15,099 nt of DNA from positions 1-15,099 of the forward strand of contig CALEJO010000084.1 in NCBI GenBank assembly GCA_937898155.1, written 5' to 3'. Source of the DNA: an uncultured Clostridia bacterium. Lineage in GTDB: Bacteria; Bacillota; Clostridia; Oscillospirales; CAG-272. The notes below the pieces were generated by a model, which was given only the letters and a program-made list of their open reading frames with translations, was not told the origin of the DNA and did not search any database. The translations under genes were made by a program, and so were the position numbers. Positions 8,464-15,074 of the stretch are shown here, in pieces (the stretch's first letter is position 1; each line of letters opens with the position of its first letter).

Positions 8464-8664
8464 GCGTATTGTCAACTTTTTCTTTGACGTCTTTCCGCTT
8501 TTTTCGGCGGCGAGAAAAGCTCAAAAAGAGCCGCTCGGATAGAAGTTTGCGCAAACTTCAAGCCGAGTGGGCGCTCCACTCAAAGTTTGTGCAAACCGAA
8601 TCTTCGCGCGCCACGGATGCGTTTCTTTTGCCAAGCTTTTCTTTTCGCAAAGAAAAGCGCTACC
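8464..8664. repeat. Convergent intergenic region packed with nested inverted repeats
   Basis: These 201 bp separate two convergent genes. The region contains: GCGGC 8507-8511 with GCCGC 8530-8534; an 18-bp perfect palindrome GAAGTTTGCGCAAACTTC (8542-8559) inside arms CCGCTCGG (8531-8538) and CCGAGTGG (8563-8570); GAGTGG 8565-8570 with CCACTC 8576-8581, which competes for the same arm; a second copy of the palindrome core, AAGTTTGTGCAAAC (8583-8596), 40 bp after the first (8543-8556); and a 10-bp hairpin (8635-8644 with 8649-8658, loop TCGC). None except the upstream terminator is followed by a T run. Small open frames across it look spurious. It resembles a dispersed non-coding repeat or structured 3' region. 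What it does is not known. Confidence 0.65.
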
Positions 8665-9285
8665 TTATCGGATGAAATTCGTGCGGAGGCGTGGCTCTTT
8701 TTCGGGAAGAGCAATGTCCGCGCGGCGTCCCGCGTCGATCGAGCGGAGTAGCCACGCCATATTGCGCGCGAGCGTGCGCATGGTTTGTAGCCCCTCCTCA
8801 TCGCGCCGCACCTCGTCCGGCGTGTTGCCGTGGACTTGATTCCAGTATTGCGACGGGACGATCGGCATATCGGACATCAGAAAATATTGATTGAGCCGTT
8901 CAAACGCCGCCGTTGCGCCGCCGCGCCGACACGAGACGACCGCCGCCGCCGGCTTATACGCGAAACGCGAGCTGCCGCTGTAAAACAGCCGGTCGAGAAA
9001 AGAGCAAAGCTGTCCCGACGCGCCGGAATAATAAACCGGCGATCCGACGATCAAGCCGTCCGCCTGCGTGAGCCGATCCGCACAGTCGTTCACGAGATCG
9101 TGATAAAAGCAAGCGCCCGTTTTGCGGCACGCGCCGCACGCAATGCACCCCGGGATCGGCTCTTTGCCGAGCCAGAGCGTTTCCGTTTCGACGCCTTCTT
9201 CATTCAGCGTCCGCGATACTTCGGCGAGCGCCGTCGCCGTGCAACCGTCGCGATGCGGGCTTCCGTTGATGAGTAAAACCTTCAT
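8665..9285 (-). CDS. Flavodoxin-fold NAD(P)H-dependent oxidoreductase with an iron-sulfur flavoprotein-type Cys motif
   Basis: This 206-residue soluble protein has a flavodoxin-like FMN fold. INGSPHRDGCTATAL (6-20) is the phosphate-binding loop for FMN, and LIVGSPVYYSG is the second flavin-contacting loop. A compact cysteine motif, CX2CX2CX5C (Cys47, 50, 53, 59), matches the spacing known to bind a [4Fe-4S] cluster in the Methanosarcina Isf protein. Many clostridial relatives carry it. It probably moves electrons between NAD(P)H or ferredoxin and an unknown acceptor, for redox or oxidative-stress balance. The start at 9285 has GGAGG 8 nt upstream and a good promoter. It is a single-gene unit, divergent from spoIVA. 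Substrate is unknown. Confidence 0.88.
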   Translation of the reverse strand: MKVLLINGSPHRDGCTATALAEVSRTLNEEGVETETLWLGKEPIPGCIACGACRKTGACFYHDLVNDCADRLTQADGLIVGSPVYYSGASGQLCSFLDRLFYSGSSRFAYKPAAAVVSCRRGGATAAFERLNQYFLMSDMPIVPSQYWNQVHGNTPDEVRRDEEGLQTMRTLARNMAWLLRSIDAGRRADIALPEKEPRLRTNFIR

Positions 9286-9317
9286 ATCCTGTTCCTCCGT
9301 TTGTTCTTTTCCTTCTT

Positions 9318-9346
9318 ATTATATGGCACGCGCGCGGGAAATACAA
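9318..9346 (-). promoter_or_regulatory. Sigma-A type promoter of the flavoprotein gene
   Basis: On the minus strand, TTGTAT (9346-9341) and a perfect TATAAT (9323-9318) lie 17 bp apart. The GC-rich spacer (CGCGCGCG) is unusual. The 5' UTR would be about 26 nt. Confidence 0.8.
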
Positions 9347-9374
9347 TCTTTTTTTCGGAAAGCCGCTGATTTTG

Positions 9375-9403
9375 TCATAAAACCCGTCCGCGCTTCATAA
9401 GGA
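9375..9403 (+). promoter_or_regulatory. Possible sigma-E (mother-cell) promoter of spoIVA
   Basis: TCATAAA (9375-9381) and CATAAGGA (9396-9403) are separated by 14 bp. Bacillus sigma-E promoters have a -35 around KMATATT and a -10 CATACAHT at 14-15 bp spacing, and spoIVA is a known sigma-E gene. The CATA core and the spacing fit, but the second half of the -10 does not. If used, transcription starts near 9411, downstream of the in-frame ATG at 9403, which agrees with the chosen start. No TTGACA/TATAAT pair was found for this gene. Confidence 0.4.
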
Positions 9404-9444
9404 TGAAGCAAAACCGAAATCATGGGCAAAATGCGGAGGATTAT

Positions 9445-10923
9445 ATGGCAAACACCAATATTTACAGCGATATCGCGGCGCGCACCGACGGGGATATTTA
9501 CATCGGCGTGGTCGGGCCTGTCCGAACGGGCAAATCGACTTTTATCAAAAAATTCATGGAGACGCTTGTGATTCCGAACATTCGGAATGAATACGACCGC
9601 AAACGGGCGCTCGACGAAATGCCGCAATCCGCGACGGGCAAGACCGTCATGACGACGGAGCCGAAATTCATTCCGGACGAGGCAGTGCAGATTTCGCTCG
9701 AAAACGGCGTCACGCTTTCCGTCAAAATGATCGATTGTGTGGGCTACATCGTGCCGGACGCGCTCGGCAATACCGAAAATGACAAGCCGCGCATGGTGAT
9801 GACACCGTGGTCGGAGGAGAGTATGCCGTTCGATCAAGCGGCGGAGATCGGCACGCGCAAGGTGATCACCGATCATTCGACGATCGGCGTGCTCGTCAGT
9901 TCGGACGGTTCGTTCGGCGAATTGCCGCGCGAAAATTATGAGGAAAGCGAAGCCAGGATCGCGGCGGAGCTGAAAGCAATCCAGAAGCCGTTCGTGATCG
10001 TGCTGAATTCCGCGCGCCCCGAAAGCGAGGAAGCGGTCTCGCTGGCGCTCTCGCTCGAAGAACGCTACGGCGCGCCGGTCGCGCTCGTCAACTGCCTCGA
10101 ACTCGACAAAACGGACATTCGGCACATCCTGGAACTCGTTTTGCTCGAATTCCCCGTGACGGAGATTTCCGTCCGCCAGCCGGACTTCATGAACGCGCTC
10201 GATCAAACGCATCCCGTGCATCGCGCCGTGCACGAAACGATCCTTTCCTGCTCGGCGGACGTTCATAAGACGGGCGACATCGCCGCTTGTTTTGCGAAAG
10301 CGGAGGAGAACGAATACATCAAATCGGTCCGTGTCGAAACACTGGACCTCGGCACGGGCAAAGCTACGGTCGCGCTCGACATGGAGGACGGTCTTTTCTA
10401 TCGGCTGATCGGGGAACTGACCGGCTTCGCGATCGACGACGATGAGGCGCTCATGAAACTCCTCGTCGAGCTTTCCGACGTGAAAAAGCAATATGACAAG
10501 ATCAAAGCGGCGCTCGACGAGGTGAACGAGAGCGGATACGGCATCGTCATGCCCGACATCCATGATCTCAAACTCGAAGAACCGAAGATGGTGAAGCAGG
10601 CGGGCGGCTACGGCGTCAAGCTCCGCGCCTCCGCGCCGAGCATCCATATGATCAAGGCGGATATCGAGGCAGAGGTCTCGCCGATCGTCGGCACCGAGGC
10701 GCAGTCCGAGGAAATGGTCGGGTTTCTCCTGCGCGAATTCGAGACCGAGCCGCAGAAGATCTGGGACACCAATATGTTCGGCAAGTCGCTTTACGAGCTG
10801 GTCAACGAGGGACTCCACGAAAAACTCGCCCATATTCCGCCGGACGCGCGCGCCCGTCTTTCCGAAACGCTGAAACGCGTCATCAACGAGGGCAGCGGCG
10901 GGCTGATCTGCATTATTCTCTGA
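9445..10923 (+). CDS. spoIVA: Stage IV sporulation protein A (spore coat morphogenetic ATPase)
   Basis: The product is 492 residues, the same length as B. subtilis SpoIVA, and is alignable by eye along its whole length. It is a mother-cell protein that hydrolyses ATP to polymerise on the outer forespore membrane and forms the basal layer of the spore coat. The N-terminus has GVVGPVRTGKST with Walker A Lys30, then the sensor-region MTTEPKF and MIDCVGY with Asp97. The C-terminus ends INEGSGGLICIIL, the conserved tail needed in the family for localisation. The start at 9445 has GGAGG at 9435-9439 and matches the B. subtilis N-terminus. An in-frame ATG at 9403 lacks support. It is probably monocistronic. 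Only an A/T-only stem (10924-10942) follows, so read-through into the pyrR leader is possible. This gene is the main evidence that the organism makes endospores. Confidence 0.98.
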   Translation: MANTNIYSDIAARTDGDIYIGVVGPVRTGKSTFIKKFMETLVIPNIRNEYDRKRALDEMPQSATGKTVMTTEPKFIPDEAVQISLENGVTLSVKMIDCVGYIVPDALGNTENDKPRMVMTPWSEESMPFDQAAEIGTRKVITDHSTIGVLVSSDGSFGELPRENYEESEARIAAELKAIQKPFVIVLNSARPESEEAVSLALSLEERYGAPVALVNCLELDKTDIRHILELVLLEFPVTEISVRQPDFMNALDQTHPVHRAVHETILSCSADVHKTGDIAACFAKAEENEYIKSVRVETLDLGTGKATVALDMEDGLFYRLIGELTGFAIDDDEALMKLLVELSDVKKQYDKIKAALDEVNESGYGIVMPDIHDLKLEEPKMVKQAGGYGVKLRASAPSIHMIKADIEAEVSPIVGTEAQSEEMVGFLLREFETEPQKIWDTNMFGKSLYELVNEGLHEKLAHIPPDARARLSETLKRVINEGSGGLICIIL

Positions 10924-10952
10924 GAAAAAATTGTTTTTTTTCAAAAAAGCCC

Positions 10953-10981
10953 TTGCATTTTCGGCAGGGGTGTGCTATACT
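10953..10981 (+). promoter_or_regulatory. Sigma-A type promoter of pyrR-uraA
   Basis: TTGCAT (10953-10958) and TATACT (10976-10981) are 17 bp apart, with TG three bases before the -10. Transcription would start near 10988, giving a leader of about 160 nt before pyrR. The promoter lies about 30 bp after the spoIVA stop. Confidence 0.75.
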
Positions 10982-10987
10982 GTGAAA

Positions 10988-11087
10988 AACTGAATAAACC
11001 ACTTCGGATAGTTGAAATTTTTAAGTTGGTACAGAGCTGCCATCAAGATTTTGATTCCGGTATTTTTCGTCGGGCAAAATAACGATC
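10988..11087 (+). promoter_or_regulatory. pyrR leader RNA, probable attenuator upstream half
   Basis: The leader can form several small hairpins: TGGTA/TGCCA with hexaloop CAGAGC (11027-11042), ATCAA/TTGAT (11042-11055), and TATTTT/AAAATA (11061-11081). ACCACTT (10998-11004) can instead pair with AAGTTGGT (11023-11030), and CAGA plus GCC (11032-11035, 11039-11041) can pair with TCTG and GGC (11094-11097, 11089-11091) in the 5' arm of the terminator. These would be mutually exclusive with the hexaloop hairpin and the terminator. The usual PyrR site has a CNGNGA loop; CAGAGC matches five of six positions. The canonical longer consensus is not present. The folds were made by eye. Confidence 0.45.
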
Positions 11088-11120
11088 GGGCTTTCTGTAT
11101 GCGCAGAAAGCCCTTTTTTT
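11088..11120 (+). terminator. Intrinsic terminator in the pyrR leader (attenuator)
   Basis: A 10-bp stem GGGCTTTCTG (11088-11097) pairs with CAGAAAGCCC (11104-11113) around a TATGCG loop, followed by seven T. It stands between the promoter and the pyrR start, so transcripts must read through it to reach pyrR. That is the standard arrangement for attenuation of pyr genes in Firmicutes. It could also stop read-through from spoIVA. Confidence 0.9.
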
Positions 11121-11148
11121 GTGAAGCCCGCAAGAAAGAGGGAAGCAA

Positions 11149-11685
11149 ATGCAATTCAAAACCAGACTGATGAATCAGGACGACGTGGAACGCGCGCTGA
11201 CGCGCATCGCGCATCAGATCGTCGAAAAAAATCACGGCACGGAAAACCTTTGCCTCATCGGAATCCGCACGCGCGGCGTTCCGCTGGCGGAGCGGTTGCG
11301 GACGCAGATCGAAATCATCGAATCTGTCAAGGTGCCGGTCGGCACGCTCGATATCACGCTTTACCGCGACGATCTGACACACATTTCGGAGGACCCGCGG
11401 ATCAGCGGCACGCACGTGCCGTTCGACGTGAAAAACAAGGTCGTCGTTCTGGTGGATGACGTGATCTATACGACGCGGACGGCGCGGTGTGCGCTCGACG
11501 CGATCATGGCGCTCGGCCGTCCCGCCCGCATCTATCTCGCGGTGCTGATCGACCGCGGACACAGGGAACTGCCGATCCGCGCGGACTTCATCGGCAAAAA
11601 CATTCCGACGGCGAAAACGGAAATGGTCAGCGTGCTGACGCCCGAGCCGGACGGAGAACTGGCAGTCGATCTTTACGAGCTTTGA
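11149..11685 (+). CDS. pyrR: Bifunctional PyrR: pyr operon attenuator / uracil phosphoribosyltransferase
   Basis: This 178-residue protein is of normal length for PyrR. In Firmicutes it binds pyr leader RNA when UMP is high, causing termination, and it has uracil phosphoribosyltransferase activity (uracil + PRPP to UMP). Seen here are the N-terminal LMNQDDVERALTRIAHQI, the LIGIRTRGVPLAERL flexible region, DITLYRDDL, and the PRPP-binding motif VDDVIYTTRTAR (102-113, Asp103-Asp104). The usual Gly in TGRT is Thr109 here. RNA-binding basic residues were not mapped. The start at 11149 has GAGG (11138-11141) 7 nt upstream. It is first in a two-gene unit with uraA, 48 bp apart, behind an attenuator that presumably makes it self-regulated. 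Confidence 0.96.
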   Translation: MQFKTRLMNQDDVERALTRIAHQIVEKNHGTENLCLIGIRTRGVPLAERLRTQIEIIESVKVPVGTLDITLYRDDLTHISEDPRISGTHVPFDVKNKVVVLVDDVIYTTRTARCALDAIMALGRPARIYLAVLIDRGHRELPIRADFIGKNIPTAKTEMVSVLTPEPDGELAVDLYEL

Positions 11686-11733
11686 AATATTGGGCGCTTT
11701 GCGCTTGGTATAAATTTTTTGGAGGAAAAAATC

Positions 11734-13146
11734 ATGAATCTTACTTATGGTGTGAAGGACAAGCCGTCATTCGGCAAGCTCTTCGTCTTCGCCATCCAAC
11801 AGCTGCTTGCCATTTTGGTGGCGACCATTACAGTCCCCGCTTCGGTTAGCCCCGACCTGTCGCTTTCCGCGGCTCTGTTCGGTGCCGGTGTCGGCTCGAT
11901 CGTCTATTTGCTCTTTACCAAGTTCAAAAGCCCTGTCTTCCTCGGCTCTTCGTTCGCGTTTATCGGTTCCATGATCGCCGCGTTTAGCGGAGCGATCTCC
12001 ATGAACCTCGGCTATCTCGGTTTAGTGCTTGGTGCGGGCTTTGCCGGCCTCGTGTATGTGGTCCTCTCTGTCGTTGTGAAATTCTTCGGCACGGGTTGGA
12101 TTTCGAAAATTATGCCTGCCGTCGTCATCGGTCCGACCGTCGCGATCATCGGTCTTTCCTGCGCCGGCTTTTCTGTCGGTTTGATGAATACCGGTGACTA
12201 CGTAAAAGACGGTGTTGCGACCGCTTCTCCCTATGCTCTGCTTGCGTGCGCCATTCTTTCGATCGCTGTCGTTGCGCTCTGCTCCGTCTTCGGCAAAAAG
12301 ACGATGAAGCTGATCCCGTTTGTGTTGGGCATTCTTGCCGGATACGCGCTTGCGCTGATCTTCACCGGCATTGGATTCCTTGCGGACGCGGATGCGCTGA
12401 AAATCGTCAGCTTTGAGCCGTTCAAAGCACTTGTGAATGACGGTGTGACGCTGAAAACCTTTCTTTCGTTGCCTGACCTGACTTTCGTGCATGCCGTCAA
12501 GGGCATCAAGGATCTTGATTTGAACTATGTCGCGCTTCTCGCGATTGCGTATACCCCTGTCGCGTTCGTGGTCTTCGCGGAGCATATCGCCGATCACAAA
12601 AACCTTTCCTCCATCATCGGTCAGGAGCTTCTCGAAGAGCCCGGACTGCACAGAACGCTTCTCGGTGACGGCGTCGGCTCAATCGCGGGCGCGTTCTTCG
12701 GCGGCTGCCCGAACACCACATACGGAGAATCCATCGCGTGTGTCGCCATTACAGGCAACGCTTCTGTTTACAGCATTCTCGCGGCGGCAATTTTGGCGCT
12801 GTGTGTTGCTTGCATCAGCCCGTTTGTGGCTCTGCTACAATCCATTCCTTCCTGCGTTTTGGGCGGTGTCACGATGACTCTTTACGGCTTCATCGCGGTT
12901 TCCGGCTTGAAAATGTTGCAGCCGCTGGACCTCAATGACAACAAAAACATTTTCGTCGTTTCCGTTATTCTGGTCTCCGGTGTCGGCGGTCTCGCGATCA
13001 CATTCGGCAAGATCACGCTTACGACGACTGCTTGCGCTTTGATCCTCGGTATTCTGACCAATCTTTTGGTGAACCTCAAAAAGACCGACGCTCCCAAAGC
13101 GGAAGAAACCGCGACCGAAGAAGCTCCCGCAGATACGGAAGCATAA
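11734..13146 (+). CDS. uraA: Uracil permease, NCS2 (UraA/PyrP) family
   Basis: This 470-residue inner-membrane protein has about 14 hydrophobic segments, expected to import uracil with protons. FAEHIADH (Glu283) and PNTTYGES (Glu332) match the two uracil-binding glutamates of E. coli UraA (241 and 290) with the same 49-residue spacing. The C-terminus ends in a charged, acidic tail (LKKTDAPKAEETATEE onward), which is probably cytosolic. The start at 11734 has GGAGG at 11721-11725, 8 nt upstream. An in-frame TTG at 11719 overlaps this site and is rejected. It follows pyrR without a terminator, so it shares the attenuated promoter. Codon use is less GC3-biased than its neighbours (more GGT, GCT, GTT), which may reflect high expression or transfer. 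Together with PyrR it makes an uptake-and-salvage pair. Confidence 0.95.
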   Translation: MNLTYGVKDKPSFGKLFVFAIQQLLAILVATITVPASVSPDLSLSAALFGAGVGSIVYLLFTKFKSPVFLGSSFAFIGSMIAAFSGAISMNLGYLGLVLGAGFAGLVYVVLSVVVKFFGTGWISKIMPAVVIGPTVAIIGLSCAGFSVGLMNTGDYVKDGVATASPYALLACAILSIAVVALCSVFGKKTMKLIPFVLGILAGYALALIFTGIGFLADADALKIVSFEPFKALVNDGVTLKTFLSLPDLTFVHAVKGIKDLDLNYVALLAIAYTPVAFVVFAEHIADHKNLSSIIGQELLEEPGLHRTLLGDGVGSIAGAFFGGCPNTTYGESIACVAITGNASVYSILAAAILALCVACISPFVALLQSIPSCVLGGVTMTLYGFIAVSGLKMLQPLDLNDNKNIFVVSVILVSGVGGLAITFGKITLTTTACALILGILTNLLVNLKKTDAPKAEETATEEAPADTEA

Positions 13147-13159
13147 TCCGATAAAACAG

Positions 13160-13188
13160 AAAAAGCCGTCCGTTTCGGACGGCTTTTT
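13160..13188. terminator. Intrinsic terminator after uraA
   Basis: A 13-bp stem (13160-13172 with 13176-13188) has core GCCGTCCG, a TTT loop, and A and T runs as its outer part. It ends the pyrR-uraA transcript just before the thpR promoter. Confidence 0.95.
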
Positions 13189-13191
13189 GTC

Positions 13192-13220
13192 TTGATTTTT
13201 GCGCGGGACGGTGATACAAT
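13192..13220 (+). promoter_or_regulatory. Sigma-A type promoter of thpR and the oxidoreductase gene
   Basis: TTGATT (13192-13197) and TACAAT (13215-13220) are 17 bp apart, with an extended -10 TG (TGATACAAT). The -35 begins four bases after the uraA terminator. The 5' UTR would be about 15 nt. Confidence 0.8.
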
Positions 13221-13241
13221 AAAGAAAAAGGGGGCGGTGTC

Positions 13242-13778
13242 ATGCGACTGTTTATCGCGATCGAATTTCCCGAGCCGGTCAAGGCGGAGCTGGAACAAAG
13301 CGCGGCGATCCTCAAAGAGAACTGCGACTCCGGCAACTTTTCCCGTCGGGAGAACTATCATTTGACGCTCGCGTTTCTCGGCGAGATCGCGCCCGCGCGG
13401 GTGAACGCGATCGAGGACGCGATGCGCGTCTGCGCCGCGCCGCCGATTCCGATCCGCATCGGCGCGTTCGGCACGTTCTCGCGCGACGGCGACTTGATTT
13501 TCCGCCGTGTCGAGGCGTCAAAGGATTTGTTCGCTTTGCAAAAAGACCTCGCCGACGCGCTCCGCGCCCGCGGATTTTCGCCCGAGGATCGCGCGTTCAA
13601 GCCGCATCTGACGATGGCACGCGAGGTCCGGCGGGATGCGACGATCCCGCTTTCGGCGCTCTCTGCGCAAGTGCCGCCGCTTTCCTTGGAAGCGACCGCG
13701 ATGTCGCTGATGCGCTCGGACCGCGTCGCGGGTAAATTGGTTTATACACGGGTGGCACAGACGAATTTCACCCGATGA
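13242..13778 (+). CDS. thpR: RNA 2',3'-cyclic phosphodiesterase (2'-5' RNA ligase family)
   Basis: This 178-residue cytosolic 2H phosphoesterase has two HxTx motifs, HLTL (His40-Thr42) and HLTM (His122-Thr124), each placed as in LigT/ThpR proteins, and the family start MRLFIAIEFPEPV. The family opens 2',3'-cyclic phosphate ends of RNA, and some members join 2'-5' RNA in vitro. The physiological role in bacteria is unclear. The start at 13242 has GGGGG (13230-13234) 7 nt upstream. The stop codon overlaps an ATG (ATGA) in the frame of the next gene, and the true start of that gene follows 14 nt later. The two are therefore cotranscribed and perhaps translationally coupled. Confidence 0.95.
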   Translation: MRLFIAIEFPEPVKAELEQSAAILKENCDSGNFSRRENYHLTLAFLGEIAPARVNAIEDAMRVCAAPPIPIRIGAFGTFSRDGDLIFRRVEASKDLFALQKDLADALRARGFSPEDRAFKPHLTMAREVRRDATIPLSALSAQVPPLSLEATAMSLMRSDRVAGKLVYTRVAQTNFTR

Positions 13779-13782
13779 GAGA

Positions 13783-13786
13783 GGAG
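13783..13786 (+). promoter_or_regulatory. Ribosome binding site that fixes the oxidoreductase start
   Basis: GGAG, within AGAGGAG, lies 6 nt before the ATG at 13793. The other in-frame ATG (13775) overlaps the thpR stop and is upstream of this site with no Shine-Dalgarno of its own. Confidence 0.8.
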
Positions 13787-13792
13787 AATTTT

Positions 13793-15034
13793 ATGGCAGA
13801 TCAAAGACTTTCGGTCGCGATCCTCGGCTGCGGAAGCCGCGGCGCGGATACGTATGGGTATTGGTTGACGAAAAAAGAGGACCGCTTTGCGATCGTCTCG
13901 CTTTGCGAGAAAAACGCGGAACGTCTGCGGTTGACGCGTGAGCGTTTCGGCGTGCCGGCGGAGGCGTGCTTTACGGATGAGACGGCGTTTTTCGCCGAAA
14001 AGCGCGCGGACTTGCTCGTGATCGCGACGCAGGACGCCGACCACGTGCGGCATTGTCTCAGCGCGCTGGCGCTCGGCTATCACGTTCTGCTCGAAAAGCC
14101 GATCACCAAGAAAAGGGAAGAGTGCGAGGCGCTTTTGGCGGCGCAGAAGGCGTCGGGCAAGCAGGTGCTCGTTTGCCACGTGCTACGCTACGCACCCGCG
14201 TTTTTGAAAGCGGCGTCGCTGATCGACGAGGGCGCGATCGGTCGGCTCGTGGCGATCGATGCGACGGAGCAGGTCGCGTATTGGCATCAGGCACACAGCT
14301 TCGTGCGCGGCAACTGGCGCCGCGACGACGAGACCTCGCCGATGATCCTTGCGAAATGCTGTCACGACCTCGATTTATTGCAGTTTTACGCGAAAGCGAA
14401 ATGTGTCAGCGTGTCTTCCGTCGGCGATCTGACGTTCTTCTCGCCCGAAAACGCGCCCGACGGCGCGACGGCGCGTTGTCTCGATTGCCCGCACGTCGAA
14501 ACGTGCCCGTATAGCGCCAAGCGCATCTATGCGCTTTCTCAGAACTGGCCGACGAACGTGATCACGCTTGCGCGCCCCGTCACGGAGGAAGCGATCGAAA
14601 CGGCGCTTCGCGAGGGACCTTACGGGCGATGCGTATTCTATTGCGACAACAACGTCGTCGATCATCAGCTCACGTCGATGACGTTTGAAAACGGCGTCAA
14701 GGCGACGCTGACGATGACGGCTTTCACCGCGCACGGCGGACGCATCTATTATTTCCGCGGCACGCACGGCGACTTGATCTTGGACGAGGATGCGGGCTAT
14801 GTTCGGCTCCGCCCGTTCGGCGCGGAGGAACAAACATGGCAGATCCGCGATCTCGGCGCCACAGGGCAGGGACACGGCGGCGGCGACAGCGGTCTTGTCG
14901 ATACGCTTTACGACGCGGTGACGCAAGGCGCAAACAGCCAAACGGCACTGGAAGCGTCGATCGAAAGCCATCTGATGGGCATCGCGGCGGAAAAGTCGCG
15001 GCTTGCCGACGGCGCGCTGACGCTCGTGCATTGA
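13793..15034 (+). CDS. Gfo/Idh/MocA family oxidoreductase
   Basis: This 413-residue cytosolic NAD(P)-dependent sugar or cyclitol dehydrogenase-type enzyme has an N-terminal Rossmann fold beginning VAILGCGSRG (GxGxxG). The signature LLEKP has Lys102, and the catalytic-region motif AKCCHDLDLL has Lys188, His191 and Asp194. An insert in the C-terminal domain has three cysteines, ARCLDCPHVETCPYS (Cys229, Cys232, Cys238, with His234 between), which looks like a metal-binding knuckle and which I recall from other gut-bacterial members of this family. There is no signal peptide. It is the second gene of the thpR operon, after 14 bp. The substrate is unknown; glycan sugar oxidation would suit the hydrolases upstream, but that is inference. 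Confidence 0.93.
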   Translation: MADQRLSVAILGCGSRGADTYGYWLTKKEDRFAIVSLCEKNAERLRLTRERFGVPAEACFTDETAFFAEKRADLLVIATQDADHVRHCLSALALGYHVLLEKPITKKREECEALLAAQKASGKQVLVCHVLRYAPAFLKAASLIDEGAIGRLVAIDATEQVAYWHQAHSFVRGNWRRDDETSPMILAKCCHDLDLLQFYAKAKCVSVSSVGDLTFFSPENAPDGATARCLDCPHVETCPYSAKRIYALSQNWPTNVITLARPVTEEAIETALREGPYGRCVFYCDNNVVDHQLTSMTFENGVKATLTMTAFTAHGGRIYYFRGTHGDLILDEDAGYVRLRPFGAEEQTWQIRDLGATGQGHGGGDSGLVDTLYDAVTQGANSQTALEASIESHLMGIAAEKSRLADGALTLVH

Positions 15035-15044
15035 AAAAGAATAG

Positions 15045-15073
15045 AAAAAGGCACCCGTGCGGGTGCCTTTTTT
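15045..15073. terminator. Terminator after the oxidoreductase gene, probably bidirectional
   Basis: GGCACCC (15050-15056) pairs with GGGTGCC (15061-15067) around a GTGC loop, flanked by five A upstream and six T downstream. It can therefore act on both strands. It lies between the oxidoreductase stop and a likely convergent gene end. Confidence 0.92.
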
Positions 15074-15074
15074 G

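Noticed and set aside
8567..8839. Small plus-strand ORFs running from the repeat region into the flavoprotein gene
   Set aside because: They overlap the antisense of a well-supported gene and a region of inverted repeats. Their translations have no motif.
10924..10942. A/T hairpin after spoIVA as a terminator
   Set aside because: The stem is nearly all A-T pairs with no GC core, so it would be too weak to terminate by the usual mechanism.
9319..10944. 541-codon minus-strand ORF over spoIVA
   Set aside because: It is antisense to a full-length conserved SpoIVA. Its translation is a low-complexity Arg/Asp/His-rich shadow.
11690..11714. Possible promoter between pyrR and uraA (TTGGGC and TATAAA)
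   Set aside because: The spacer is only 13 bp, too short for sigma-A, and the gap has no terminator, so uraA is better read as part of the pyrR transcript.
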